Source: Rs1 sp038900335 (lineage in GTDB: Bacteria > Pseudomonadota > Gammaproteobacteria > Pseudomonadales > Balneatricaceae). Taken from it: DNA of 64,000 nt. Location of the stretch: contig JBBMRB010000006.1 of NCBI GenBank assembly GCA_038900335.1, positions 62,001 to 126,000 on the forward strand, written 5' to 3'. The first letter of the stretch is position 1; every line of letters starts with the position of its first letter. The translations under genes were made by a program, and so were the position numbers. The notes beneath the pieces were generated by a model that was not told the DNA's origin, did no database searches, and saw only the letters and a list, made by a program, of their open reading frames with translations. Positions 46,244 to 55,411 of this stretch are shown here, piece by piece.

Positions 46244-46591
46244 TTGACCCCCTATGCAATATAACTCTCAATCTAAGGTATATAATTTTTATGCTTTATA
46301 TCGTGATTTTCAACTTTAAGTTATACACCAAATTTATTAAATAATGAATCGATTGTGCTGTTTATTTTTTTATCTATTTAATAAAAAAATAGTTATAGAT
46401 CAGATATTTAATTAGCATCTAAATATTAACTGGTATTGTTATATCAAAGCTAATTACAGCCTTTAGATTAAAAACCTATTTTTTAATTTTTCTTAGGTCT
46501 TTATGCTGAAAACACACTGAAATACCATGATTAAGCATTACCTAAGTCGTCTAATATAGCCCTTCATATTTGAAATTATATTGAGGATGCA
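46244..46591. other. Divergent intergenic region, rnk to dadA
   Basis: AT-rich, no gene. An inverted repeat TATTTTTTTAT (46363-46373) pairs with 46381-46391 around CTATTTA. The dadA ribosome site GAGGA is clear at the right end. Confidence 0.45.
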
Positions 46592-47851
46592 ATGAAAATT
46601 TTAATTTTAGGATCTGGTGTTATTGGGGTAACGAGTGCTTGGTATTTAGCTAAATCTGGGCACCAGGTAACCGTAATCGATAGACAATCAAGCGTGGCGA
46701 ATGAAACTAGTTTTGCCAATGCTGGGCAAATATCACCTGGGTACTCAGCGCCTTGGGCTGCCCCTGGGGTTCCAGCGAAAGCAATCAAATGGCTTATGCA
46801 GGAATTAGCTCCTTTAAAAATCAACATCAAGGATGTCGATACTGAAACATTAGTTTGGATGACTAAAATGGTCTCCAATTGTAACAATAAAGATTACCAT
46901 ATCAATAAATCGAGAATGATGAGAATCGCAGAATACAGTAGGGTCTGCTTACAAGAGCTAAGACAAGAAATTAATATTCAATATAACCATAGGGCACAAG
47001 GTACGCTGCAATTATTTCGAACACAAAGCCAAATAAAAGGCTCTAAAAAAGACCTTTCGGTATTAGACGAATGCGACATTGACTACCAAGTCCTTACACC
47101 TGAGCAATGCTTAGAGTATGAGCCAGCCCTTCACTATACTATTGATAAAATCGCAGGAGGGCTTCGCTTACCTAAGGATGAAACAGGTGATTGTCACATG
47201 TTCGTTACACAGCTTGCTAAAGAGTGCGAGGCGTTAGGAGTCAAGTTTGTGATGAACACCAGTATCCAAAAACTCAACAGGGAGCACAACACAATTGTCA
47301 GTGTTACTACCAGTGCAGGTGAGTTTACTGCAGATTGTTATTTAATGGCTTTAGGGGCATTCTCCACTCACATGCTGTCAAATATTGGCATAAAAATTCC
47401 GGTGTATCCGGTGAAAGGTTATTCACTTACTCTGCCAATTGATGATTTTTCTGCAGCACCTGAGTCAACAATAATGGATGAAACCTACAAGGTAGCAATT
47501 ACCCGCTTGGGCGACAACATTAGAGTGGGAGGCACGGCTGAAATCACTTCTTATAACTTAGAGTTACAACAAAAACGTCGTAAAAATATAGAATTCTCTA
47601 TAGCTAATTTATTCCCTCATGCCGCTGATTTGTCTAAAGCTGAATTTTGGGCTGGCTTAAGACCAATGACTCCAGATGGAACTCCTATATTAGGCAAGAC
47701 CAGTATCGACAATTTATTTCTCAACACTGGCCACGGCACACTAGGATGGACGATGTCTTTAGGCTCTGCAAAATATATAAGTGATATTATTAATTGTAAA
47801 CCACCAGATATAGACAGTGTTGGGCTATCAATGGAACGCTATGCCCATTAG
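46592..47851 (+). CDS. dadA: D-amino acid dehydrogenase small subunit DadA
   Basis: A 419-residue FAD enzyme oxidising D-amino acids (chiefly D-alanine) to 2-oxo acids, with electrons passing to the respiratory chain. FAD motif GSGVIGVTSAWYLAKSGHQV opens the protein; the DadA family phrase SFANAGQISPGYSAPWAAPGVP follows, and the C-terminal WAGLRPMTPDGTPILGKT plus GHGTLGWTMSLGSA close it. Length is slightly under E. coli DadA (432). No alanine racemase (dadX) follows. Confidence 0.93.
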   Translation: MKILILGSGVIGVTSAWYLAKSGHQVTVIDRQSSVANETSFANAGQISPGYSAPWAAPGVPAKAIKWLMQELAPLKINIKDVDTETLVWMTKMVSNCNNKDYHINKSRMMRIAEYSRVCLQELRQEINIQYNHRAQGTLQLFRTQSQIKGSKKDLSVLDECDIDYQVLTPEQCLEYEPALHYTIDKIAGGLRLPKDETGDCHMFVTQLAKECEALGVKFVMNTSIQKLNREHNTIVSVTTSAGEFTADCYLMALGAFSTHMLSNIGIKIPVYPVKGYSLTLPIDDFSAAPESTIMDETYKVAITRLGDNIRVGGTAEITSYNLELQQKRRKNIEFSIANLFPHAADLSKAEFWAGLRPMTPDGTPILGKTSIDNLFLNTGHGTLGWTMSLGSAKYISDIINCKPPDIDSVGLSMERYAH

Positions 47852-48250
47852 CAAAGCATAGACAAAAAATCACTTCAAAGTAGTAATTTAACAGGAGGTA
47901 ACTGATTTTAACATCACGGTTAATGTCAGTTATCTCGCTGTATCGGTTGTCAGTCTATTTAAAATATTCAATTAAAAACACGACATTACCTAGCTGTTTT
48001 TAAGCTTCTAATATATAACTAATCACCGTGCTAAATTTTAACTATTTTACATGTGATCTAGATCTTGAAATTTAATTTTGTTGTCAACAAGGCAGAACTA
48101 TCAAGTTTCTTGGTTGTCTTAAATAGCATAGTTTGTGGCAAGCTAATTCATCAATATGATTGATTATCTCAATAAAGTGAAGAGTCATTTGAGCAGGCCT
48201 ATTAATTGTTAAAAAATTTATCAACACCTCACTCAAGTTAGGCATCCTTC
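47852..48250. other. Intergenic, no gene seen
   Basis: About 400 AT-rich bases. A strong AGGAGGT at 47891-47899 has no start codon at useful spacing and seems fortuitous. Confidence 0.45.
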
Positions 48251-49030
48251 ATGGTTTCTGAAAAAATTAATATTTTAATAACAAGGCCGCAACAAAGCCT
48301 TCACAATGCAAGAGCTCTCTTACCAGCTAAAAAATTCGCTATTCACCCTTTCCCTACCATTGAATTTAGTGACGTTGACAGAACCCTATCGCTAGACAAT
48401 GTTATGAGGAAATTCAAAGAAATGGATTTTGTTATCTTTACTTCTCAAGTCGCGGTCACGAAGACAATAAATTACTTGAGAGATTTAAACCTCAATACCC
48501 TTTTATTTAATAACTTGTGTGTTTGCGCCGTTGGTTCATGTACCGCGCAATTACTGCGTAGCTACGGCATTACTGCGCAACTTATCCCTGAAAACTACAC
48601 CGCACAATCACTGTTAAGTTTTTTCCCCTCTGCATTATTTACCACGCCCAAAATCATGTACCCTCGCTCAAATATAAGTAGCACTGTGTTAATTGAAACG
48701 CTAACGCGCAAAGGCTACGAAGTATTCGCGCCAATAATTTACTGTACTGACTACCTGGCAGATATTAATAAAGACATTACAACATTGATTAATACCAGCG
48801 CTGCCGATTGTATTGCCTTTACCTCCCCTTCCTCCGTTAAAAGCCTTATCGATACTTTGGGGGCAGATGTTTTTAATAACCAACTGGCCAACACCAAAAT
48901 TGCTGCCATAGGCCCGACAACAGCACAAGCTTGTAAAGAGCTAGATCTATTAGTTTCAATTCAACCAAATAAATATACGTTGCAGTCACTATCGCGAGAA
49001 ATTGCACACTTCTTTAACTCAAAAACATAA
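48251..49030 (+). CDS. HemD-like uroporphyrinogen-III synthase family protein (orphan)
   Basis: A 259-residue protein with the two-lobe HemD fold. It begins INILITRPQQS, has FVIFTSQVAVTKT in the first lobe, CAVGSCTAQLLRSYGI, and CIAFTSPSSVKSLIDTLG then AAIGPTTAQACKELDL in the second, all matching the HemD pattern. It would cyclise hydroxymethylbilane to uroporphyrinogen III. The usual neighbours hemC, hemX and hemY are absent, so it may be a second, relocated or divergent copy. Confidence 0.8.
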   Translation: MVSEKINILITRPQQSLHNARALLPAKKFAIHPFPTIEFSDVDRTLSLDNVMRKFKEMDFVIFTSQVAVTKTINYLRDLNLNTLLFNNLCVCAVGSCTAQLLRSYGITAQLIPENYTAQSLLSFFPSALFTTPKIMYPRSNISSTVLIETLTRKGYEVFAPIIYCTDYLADINKDITTLINTSAADCIAFTSPSSVKSLIDTLGADVFNNQLANTKIAAIGPTTAQACKELDLLVSIQPNKYTLQSLSREIAHFFNSKT

Positions 49031-49298
49031 CAGCGAAAGCAAAGTTGCATCGACAAGCTTATGCATTACCTAAAGCAATAAACTGAGCCTGCCAAAGTAT
49101 TAAAAACACTTTAATAACGTAACTTAAAATAAGAGTATTAGCTATTTTGTTAGGCTCTGCAGAGCATTCGTTGCAAAGCTCTTATAGCAAGCGGTACGAA
49201 CGCGAGTTGCAAAGCCGCTACCTCTATCCACCGTTTTTAAATTGACAAACAAGCCCACTAAAAACAATGTCTAGAGTACGCACCGTCAAGACTCACTA

Positions 49299-50117
49299 CT
49301 ATTTTGTCTGGTTCAAATCCCAATTGTATTCATATTTGATATTCAATTTCTTGGCAGTCGCAGCGGCTAATTGCTCTGCTAGTGCTGGCTTTGCGTACTT
49401 TTGTAAATGTTTAACTACGCCTGCTTCATTTTTACCAAAGTCAGTTTGGTACCAGTCATAAATGGTAGATAAAACAAGGCCTTTGTTAGTGACGCTAACA
49501 CCCCTTGTATGATTGACATACTCTTTTGCTCCCAACTCTAATAGGGCTTCAGTGTTGCTCTTAGTATAGGCTTTTGTCGCTAAATTTGGGCACGAGAAAG
49601 AGGCGCAGTTCACTGCATAGTGGATGCGTGCATCATTGTATATCGGGCGTAGTATACGGTGCTCTATATCGTTTAGGCTGACCTTTTTGCTATTGATGAT
49701 CAACAACTTGTCATCCCAAGGGCCAAAAGCAAATAAACCAGAACCTAGCTTAGTGATGCTCTTTACTGGGCGGTTATCGAGTATTAAAGACACGGTTGCG
49801 GCGTTGTACAAATTAATCCAATAGGCCTTTTGTTGCACCCGCGTCAACTCCAATGGGTTTAAATCTTGTAGTGACTTAATATAGCTTTTTAATAACTGGG
49901 CATCTTGGTTATTGACGCTTTTATAATTGAAGAAGGTTTGTTGTTGTTGATTTTTTGATAAGTATTTATCTAATACTTGCTGCCAAGCAGAATGATCAAC
50001 CGTCATTTTTTCAGTCGCAGCTGCACGCTGCCAGTAGCTATCAAGGTTTTTTGCAGGGGCTGCCCATAGGTTATTACTAATTAAAAGAGCAGATATTAGC
50101 AGTGTGCGTATTTTCAT
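49299..50117 (-). CDS. DUF547 domain protein, exported
   Basis: A 272-residue protein with a signal peptide ending ALLISNNLWA, followed by a DUF547 domain: the QKAYWINLYNAATVSLIL motif, a SLNDIEHRILRP stretch and RIHYAVNCASFSCPNL, which holds a conserved Cys pair. Members are periplasmic, sometimes glutathione- or thiol-related, function unknown to me. I chose the Met at 50117 (MKIRTLLIS) over 50129. Single gene. Confidence 0.88.
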   Translation of the reverse strand: MKIRTLLISALLISNNLWAAPAKNLDSYWQRAAATEKMTVDHSAWQQVLDKYLSKNQQQQTFFNYKSVNNQDAQLLKSYIKSLQDLNPLELTRVQQKAYWINLYNAATVSLILDNRPVKSITKLGSGLFAFGPWDDKLLIINSKKVSLNDIEHRILRPIYNDARIHYAVNCASFSCPNLATKAYTKSNTEALLELGAKEYVNHTRGVSVTNKGLVLSTIYDWYQTDFGKNEAGVVKHLQKYAKPALAEQLAAATAKKLNIKYEYNWDLNQTK

Positions 50118-50282
50118 GTTGATTACCAATTGCGAATTATATGTAAATTATATAGTTAGCCCATTGGATGTTAATCACTAACAAAAGTTCACTCTCGCTA
50201 GCAGGCCTAGCTTGTAATAATAAAGCCTTGGCGTAGCGATACTATCTCATAACTTCGCTGCTTAGTTTGTGTAGCCGTTTAT

Positions 50283-50360
50283 ACAACTATTTTTACAACT
50301 CTTTTTACAACTCTTTTTACAACTATTTTTACAACTATTTATACATCTATTTTTACAACT
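50283..50360. repeat. 12-bp tandem repeat (ACAACTATTTTT), six copies plus a partial
   Basis: Six 12-base units of ACAACTATTTTT with C/A and T/A variants (ACAACTCTTTTT, ACAACTATTTAT, ACATCTATTTTT), then ACAACT. It lies in the 420-base gap between the DUF547 and siderophore-interacting genes. No gene is seen in that gap. Confidence 0.93.
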
Positions 50361-50551
50361 TAAGACAGCATGCTGACTAATCTTTAACGAGGTAAAAGGC
50401 AAGTTTCTGATCGGCTAACATCAGGAAAAGACTAGGTAAAAATGAGTAAGACATTCATTTTTACCTGTATACATAACGCGCGAACACGATTAATTAATAG
50501 TGACTATCACTTCGCTATAACAAATGGTTAATTTAATAACCATCAATCACA

Positions 50552-51613
50552 CTAGGCCAGTGTATGCTCTTTATGCGCCCAGAACCCAGCCATATAACTA
50601 TTGGCCTTTGTGATACCTACTTCATTGCGATAATAATCACGTATTCCATGCACCTCTTTGCTTTGTGATGCGAGCCAAACCTGGGTGTTTACATCGATAG
50701 CAATTGTTTGTAAGCAACTGACGAACGCTGCTTTATCTATTGTTCTATCAATGTGCTGCACCTGAAAATTACGATGACTAGGCATCGGGTAATCGATAGT
50801 GCCATTACCGACAAGAACAATATCGCCATGGCAGCTCTCTGGCAGCGAGCTAAGTAAACGAGCAACCGCTGGGTAGCCTGTTTCATCTGCCGCAATTAAC
50901 ATTTTATGGCTATATTTTGGTAATAAACGACCGGTTGGGCCGCTAATACCAACAATATCTCCTGGTGTTGCTTTCAAAGCCCATTGATATGTACGGCCAC
51001 TTTTATTGACAAATATATCAACGTCAAACCACCCTTGTGCCACATCAATCTGACGAATGGTATACACAGAACGGTGTAATGTTTTTTCATTCTTTGGCCA
51101 TACAACTCTACCTTGTTCATCGACATAAGGCCATTGTGGGGTTGTATCGTTAGGCTGCGCTAATATAAAAGAAAAATGAGATTGCTCTTTATCAAAGTCA
51201 GCCAAATTCTGTGCTGCTAAACGCACTCTTATAAAGTGATTACCGAGTTTTTTACTAGAAACAACGGTGGCAAAGCGAAAGTTTACCGGTAAATCACCTT
51301 TTTTTTGTCCATCTAGCCATGTTAATGCCGCTGCCGCTTCAGGCATAGCATCTAGCAGGCGCTTATGAACAAATTCTTTAATGGTGCACAAAGTACTTAG
51401 ATTAGAAGCACACAGTTCTAAGCCGACGCCTTGGCCTTTTTTAAAAAAAGATATTTCACTCACTGATAGCTTAACACTTACTTTTGCTTCTTCTTGCGCC
51501 TCCTCATAGTTAAAACCTAAATCTGTAACCTTAGCAATAACCGCTTCTCTAACTTTTAAATATGACACACCATCAATGTCTGCTTTACTTTTAAAATTAT
51601 CAATCATACTCAC
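50552..51613 (-). CDS. Siderophore-interacting protein (FAD-dependent ferric-siderophore reductase) with N-terminal DUF2218-like domain
   Basis: About 353 residues. Residues 1-100 resemble DUF2218 (KVSVKLSVSEISFF, GLELCASNLSTL). From about residue 110 a ViuB/SIP-type oxidoreductase follows: VVSSKKLGNHFIRVRL opening, the flavin-binding HRSVYTIR, GPTGRLLPK, and the C-terminal SIP domain with LIAADETGYPAVARLLSSLP and a NSYMAGFWAHKE end in place of the usual YWRxG. It releases iron from siderophores in the cytoplasm. I chose the GTG at 51613 with AAGGA nine bases upstream; the TTG at 51634 lacks one. Confidence 0.85.
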   Translation of the reverse strand: MSMIDNFKSKADIDGVSYLKVREAVIAKVTDLGFNYEEAQEEAKVSVKLSVSEISFFKKGQGVGLELCASNLSTLCTIKEFVHKRLLDAMPEAAAALTWLDGQKKGDLPVNFRFATVVSSKKLGNHFIRVRLAAQNLADFDKEQSHFSFILAQPNDTTPQWPYVDEQGRVVWPKNEKTLHRSVYTIRQIDVAQGWFDVDIFVNKSGRTYQWALKATPGDIVGISGPTGRLLPKYSHKMLIAADETGYPAVARLLSSLPESCHGDIVLVGNGTIDYPMPSHRNFQVQHIDRTIDKAAFVSCLQTIAIDVNTQVWLASQSKEVHGIRDYYRNEVGITKANSYMAGFWAHKEHTLA

Positions 51614-52023
51614 TATTTCATTCCTTTCTATCAATTGCTTGCGGTTGTTGTGTTGTTAATTCACACAGGGCGATTGCCTAGGGTAATATCCCGTGCTTTA
51701 ACTAGGAGGGGAATACAGGCTATCGTTAAATCAGGTTGTTTTGATATGAACAGTTTGAATAACGGCGTTTCTGATGCTCGCTCTGAGGTGGTAATTCGCG
51801 TCAGTGCTCATATTTTCTAAAAGAACACAGCGGTGAGTATTTATTAACGTAGCGGTATATGTATAAGACATAAAGCCTCGCAACCTAGTTCAATTAGTGA
51901 TTAATTTACTGGCTGGCACTTCATATATTAAAGCAGAAGACTGGCTGGCAATCGCTGCTCATCAATGAGCAAAAATTTAAGGTGACCACTATACATTTAC
52001 ATTGATTAAACTGTCAACCAAAA
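51614..52023. other. Long leader region of the siderophore-interacting gene
   Basis: About 410 bases with no gene on either strand; a 61-residue plus-strand frame at 51635 is judged a shadow. If the Fur box at 52024 controls the gene to its left, a long untranslated leader spans this stretch. Confidence 0.4.
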
Positions 52024-52042
52024 GCAAATGATAACCATTAGC
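52024..52042. promoter_or_regulatory. Fur-box candidate
   Basis: The core AATGATAACCATT matches the consensus core at 12 of 13 positions and the whole 19-base site matches GATAATGATAATCATTATC at 15 of 19. It lies about 410 bases upstream of the siderophore-interacting gene. Confidence 0.55.
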
Positions 52043-52223
52043 AGAAATAGAGCATGAATTATTTGAATGTGAGAAATCGTACTTAAACCGACTAAAGCTT
52101 TATAAAACGATCTGAGTATTTAGCCGGGAAGTGTGTCTTTTGTTGGTGTTACACCTTGCATTGATCAATATAAGATATTGATTACAAAGAAGTTTCACAA
52201 TATTATTACAAACTCTAGCGTTT

Positions 52224-52275
52224 CGCTAAACTCTTTAGTTAGGCTCTTAAAACCTTTCGATTAAAGAGTTTAGCG
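52224..52275. other. Inverted repeat downstream of the duplicated secreted protein
   Basis: Perfect 14-base arms CGCTAAACTCTTTA and TAAAGAGTTTAGCG separated by 24 bases, 29 bases after the stop of the leftward gene at 52304. It may be a weak transcription end. Confidence 0.6.
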
Positions 52276-52303
52276 CCAGCTATTAAATATAACTGGTTAG
52301 GAG

Positions 52304-53719
52304 TTAGTTCAATATATTATCCGCTGGGAAAGCGCACCAGTTTGCCATTTGTTGATAAGCTGCGGAAAAGCCAGCTAAGGATGCGCTATACAACTCTTGC
52401 TTTGAGTGAGCCGATTTTACAACCACTTTTCCCTCTTGGGCAAACGCCGTTAATATCTCATCACCGCTAATACTATTACTTGCATAAGGGATTCCATCAT
52501 TATGGCCGACACTGGTATGTGTGCTAGCAAAGCGGCTGCGTTTGTTGGCGCTATATACTAGCCATTCAACCTTCTCATCACCTTTTAACTGTGTGGCGTG
52601 GCCTTTTGCTGTCGCTTCGTCATAACTTATGCTTAGAGGAAAGTCAGGGGGTAGCGCATCATCCCAGCTAATATATAGCGAAATAGCATCATCACCATCT
52701 CCGCCTGTGTAGATAGAACAGTCTGTAACCCAGTCACCACCTGATGTCTCAAAGGTTCGCACTGTCGCTTGCCAATCTTGATATTGCTGCCACAGGTCCC
52801 TCTCTTGTCGCGGTCTTCTACGCTCAGGTATTGATGAGGCACTAGCATCTGTACTGCTAATATTACTGCCAGTATTGCTTTGATTGCTCGTTTGAGTATC
52901 TGCTTGTGTACTATGAGAAGGCGCTACTTTTAACACACTATCTGGTGAAAAACCGCACCACTGAGACGCCTTACGATAAGATGCTGAAAAGCCACTTAAA
53001 GATGCAGTATGTATATCACCGCCTGAATAGTCATCATACAAAGTAACTGTGCTGCCTTTGGCAAACGCACGCAACATTTTTAAGCTATCGCCGTTATCGA
53101 TATTGCCCTGTATCCTGTTAATAGCAAAAGGATGACCGGTTTCATCATGCCCTGTATATGTCTCGCCTCTATAACTATAAGCCCCTTTTGAGGTACTGAC
53201 AACCCAAGATACCTCTTGCTTTCCTTGTAAGCTGGTCGGTAAATTGCGATAGGTCACTTCATTATAATCCACTGTCGGCCCGGTTCCTGCGGCCACGTTA
53301 CCCCAAGGTATTTGCACAGCAATAACACTGGTGCCATCGCCACCTGTACGCACACTACAGTTTGTCAGCCATTGCCCATCATCGCCCTTTACGGTATCAA
53401 CAGTGGCATGCCAATCTTTATATGTTACGTACTGGTGGTTTTCTTTAGTTGGCCGCGTGAGGACCTGTTTAGCCTTTTGCGATTTATTATCGGTGTTTTT
53501 AGTCGCTTTAGGAGGTGGTGCAGGTACATTATTAGTGTCGTTTTGGTTATTGCCATTGATACCGCTAATAATATCTTTAGAAGCTTTCTCAACCACTGAT
53601 TCTAGTATATTGTCAAACAACCCAGCTGCAAAACCTACACTGGTGTAGCTTAGAGCGAAAAAAGTTGTGGTGACGACTGACATTTTTTTTATTTTTTTGA
53701 TCGAGCCATTCATAAACAT
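52304..53719 (-). CDS. Secreted protein with two copies of an unknown Cys-containing domain
   Basis: A 471-residue protein with a signal peptide (basic start KKIKK, hydrophobic run to residue about 32). Two related domains follow, at about residues 97-265 and 310-471, joined by a Ser/Thr/Gln/Asn-rich linker. Each copy opens with DW-x-ATV, then NCS/DCS plus TGGDG, and ends LSGFSASY or LAGFSAAY followed by WCxFxxD. Conserved Cys: C121 and C255 in the first copy, C334 and C462 in the second, probably one disulfide each. The GFSAAY end is faintly like IalB-family proteins, but I do not recognise the family. Single gene, no clear partner. Confidence 0.7.
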   Translation of the reverse strand: MFMNGSIKKIKKMSVVTTTFFALSYTSVGFAAGLFDNILESVVEKASKDIISGINGNNQNDTNNVPAPPPKATKNTDNKSQKAKQVLTRPTKENHQYVTYKDWHATVDTVKGDDGQWLTNCSVRTGGDGTSVIAVQIPWGNVAAGTGPTVDYNEVTYRNLPTSLQGKQEVSWVVSTSKGAYSYRGETYTGHDETGHPFAINRIQGNIDNGDSLKMLRAFAKGSTVTLYDDYSGGDIHTASLSGFSASYRKASQWCGFSPDSVLKVAPSHSTQADTQTSNQSNTGSNISSTDASASSIPERRRPRQERDLWQQYQDWQATVRTFETSGGDWVTDCSIYTGGDGDDAISLYISWDDALPPDFPLSISYDEATAKGHATQLKGDEKVEWLVYSANKRSRFASTHTSVGHNDGIPYASNSISGDEILTAFAQEGKVVVKSAHSKQELYSASLAGFSAAYQQMANWCAFPADNILN

Positions 53720-53861
53720 TCCTTAGATAGATAATACAAGCAATCTTGCTACCTAAATGTGCTGAATACTATCGTGTTCAATTCATTTAGGCTGGTAAGT
53801 TCATTTTGGAAACATCGGCACTTTGTTACTGTATGGGTTATAACCTATATGATATAAATAG

Positions 53862-53879
53862 GCCATCAAATAAGATGGC
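53862..53879 (-). terminator. Hairpin after the chemoreceptor remnant
   Basis: Arms GCCATC and GATGGC around a six-base loop, about 45 bases after the remnant's stop on the minus strand. No strong U-run, moderate confidence as the transcript end of the cheW locus. Confidence 0.5.
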
Positions 53880-53922
53880 TTATTGTTTTGATAACTTTAA
53901 TAATTACCAATAATAGCTCTGT

Positions 53923-54048
53923 TTATACTTTAAATTTGTCAGTAATACTTTTGATGGTGGCTGATTGCTGCTCAAGTTTCTTTAGGTGCTCGCTGTTTCG
54001 GCTAGACTCTTGACTAATTGTAGCCGCTAGCTGGGCAATACCTGATAT
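53923..54048 (-). pseudogene. Remnant: C-terminal tail of a methyl-accepting chemotaxis protein
   Basis: Reading the minus strand from 54048 gives about 41 residues, ISGIAQLAATISQESSRNSE then HLKKLEQQSATIKSITDKF and KV, ending in a stop at 53923-53925. The Gln/Glu/Ala-rich text and the HLKKLEQQSATI end are those of the C-terminus of a chemoreceptor signalling domain. It begins one base after the cheW stop, in a different frame, with no start codon or upstream body of the receptor. The simplest reading is that a cheW-mcp pair lost most of the receptor. Confidence 0.8.
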
Positions 54049-54049
54049 A

Positions 54050-54574
54050 TTAAAACTCTTCTTCTATTACTGGCGTAAGATAAGTATTAATTTTCTTAAT
54101 ATCTAAGATAATGATCATTTTTTTATTAACGTAAGTGACTCCTTTTAAGAACTCATTTTTCGCATCATTACCGGAAATTTTTGGTGTTACACCGATATTC
54201 TTAGTCTCTATATCTACAATTTCATTCACATCATCGACAATGAAACCGACTATCTCATCTTTATTGAACTCAACAAGTATAATAATTGTTTTATCGTCAA
54301 TTGGTTTACGGTCTAGTCTAAATAAAGTCCGAATATCAATAACGGTAATAACTTTACCACGTAAATTTATTAAACCGCGAACATAAGGTTTTGCGCCTGG
54401 AACAGGGGTTATTTCACTGTACTTTTGTACTTCAAGCGCCTCTAACGCTTCTATTGCAAACAGCTCATTATTGACACCAAATGCAACCCACTTTTGTGAT
54501 TCTGTCTTTTCACCTATTGTTCTAGATTTAACGGAATTATCTGTTTCTTCTTCTCTTAAACTTTTATCCTTCAT
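54050..54574 (-). CDS. CheW-like chemotaxis coupling protein
   Basis: A 174-residue protein: about 25 charged residues, then a full CheW domain with VAFGVNNELFAIEALEALEV, the ITPVPGAKPYVRGLINLRGKVITVIDI signature split over two strands, and EIVGFIVDDVNEIVDI, ending IILDIKKIN. CheW links receptors to CheA. No other chemotaxis gene lies in the window. The downstream receptor gene is a remnant, so this CheW may act with a chemoreceptor elsewhere. Confidence 0.9.
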   Translation of the reverse strand: MKDKSLREEETDNSVKSRTIGEKTESQKWVAFGVNNELFAIEALEALEVQKYSEITPVPGAKPYVRGLINLRGKVITVIDIRTLFRLDRKPIDDKTIIILVEFNKDEIVGFIVDDVNEIVDIETKNIGVTPKISGNDAKNEFLKGVTYVNKKMIIILDIKKINTYLTPVIEEEF

Positions 54575-55109
54575 ACTAAATCACCTTCAAAAGCCAATAC
54601 ATCAATTGTATGAATTATAAAATTCATCATTCACTTAACTATAGCATGTATAACAGGTCCTAGAAATATAACTCAGATTGTTTATCGCCACTGTATCTAC
54701 TGATGTAAATTAGAATATAGTTGCTACTCAATCATTCTGGCCGTGAGTATAAGTTTAATTAGCGACTAACGCTCTTTTTGCACAAGCGCCTCACTTTGAA
54801 AACCCTTATCCTCTTTATACATTACCCCTATTATCTTAACTTTCAGGCTGCCTTTGCAAGCTATAAGCACACCTTAGACACCCACCTATCTTCCTCATCC
54901 ACACCATGATGTTTAAATCACTAACGAGAGGATACTTAATATATATTAGTCTGTATCGACGTATTTGCTGTTTAATTTATCTTTAATTTAGCCGCTAAAT
55001 CAAAGTTTTCAAAAATAGTTAGATTGTAAATTAAAAAACAGCCTGCAAAAAACAGCTAAATACTGATAATTAACCTCGAACAGTGATCGGCACCAGCTTG
55101 AAGAAGACC
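54575..55109. other. Intergenic upstream of cheW
   Basis: About 535 AT-rich bases without a gene. I looked on the minus strand for the missing chemoreceptor body and did not find it here. Confidence 0.45.
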
Positions 55110-55376
55110 TTAGGCATTGCCCTTAATCATGGCCTTTAGCTGTTTAAAGACATGGGATAGTGAAATCAACGCAAAAGGTAATAGCATAAGTAACACGATA
55201 AGATAAACAGGGTCGCCAGATTCAACGAACAACTTAGCGCCTGTTTTAGGCCGATAAGAACCGCCGTACTGATAATAGCTATAAAGTATAACCAAACACG
55301 CTAACTGAAACAGCAATAAGCTTAAACGCAAAACTAGCGCAACAACATGAATACGAAGCAGTTTGTTTCTTTTCAT
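55110..55376 (-). CDS. Small membrane protein, unknown function
   Basis: About 88 residues with two membrane helices (about residues 8-35 and 55-76). The family is not recognised. I chose the Met at 55376 (MKRNKLLR); the frame starts at 55388. It follows the DedA-type gene by a short gap on the same strand, so they are probably co-transcribed, and it may be an accessory of DedA. Confidence 0.6.
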   Translation of the reverse strand: MKRNKLLRIHVVALVLRLSLLLFQLACLVILYSYYQYGGSYRPKTGAKLFVESGDPVYLIVLLMLLPFALISLSHVFKQLKAMIKGNA

Positions 55377-55411
55377 TACTGTGTGCATATCCCTATTAGA
55401 TAATCAGCCAA

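Noticed and set aside
47885..47910. AGGAGGT as the ribosome site of a hidden gene
   Set aside because: No ATG, GTG or TTG lies five to twelve bases downstream with an open frame.
51635..51820. 61-residue plus-strand frame upstream of the siderophore-interacting gene
   Set aside because: No ribosome site, no recognisable features, and it starts opposite the real gene's start.
54575..55109. N-terminal part of the lost chemoreceptor upstream of cheW
   Set aside because: No frame with transmembrane or HAMP features was found; the region looks non-coding.
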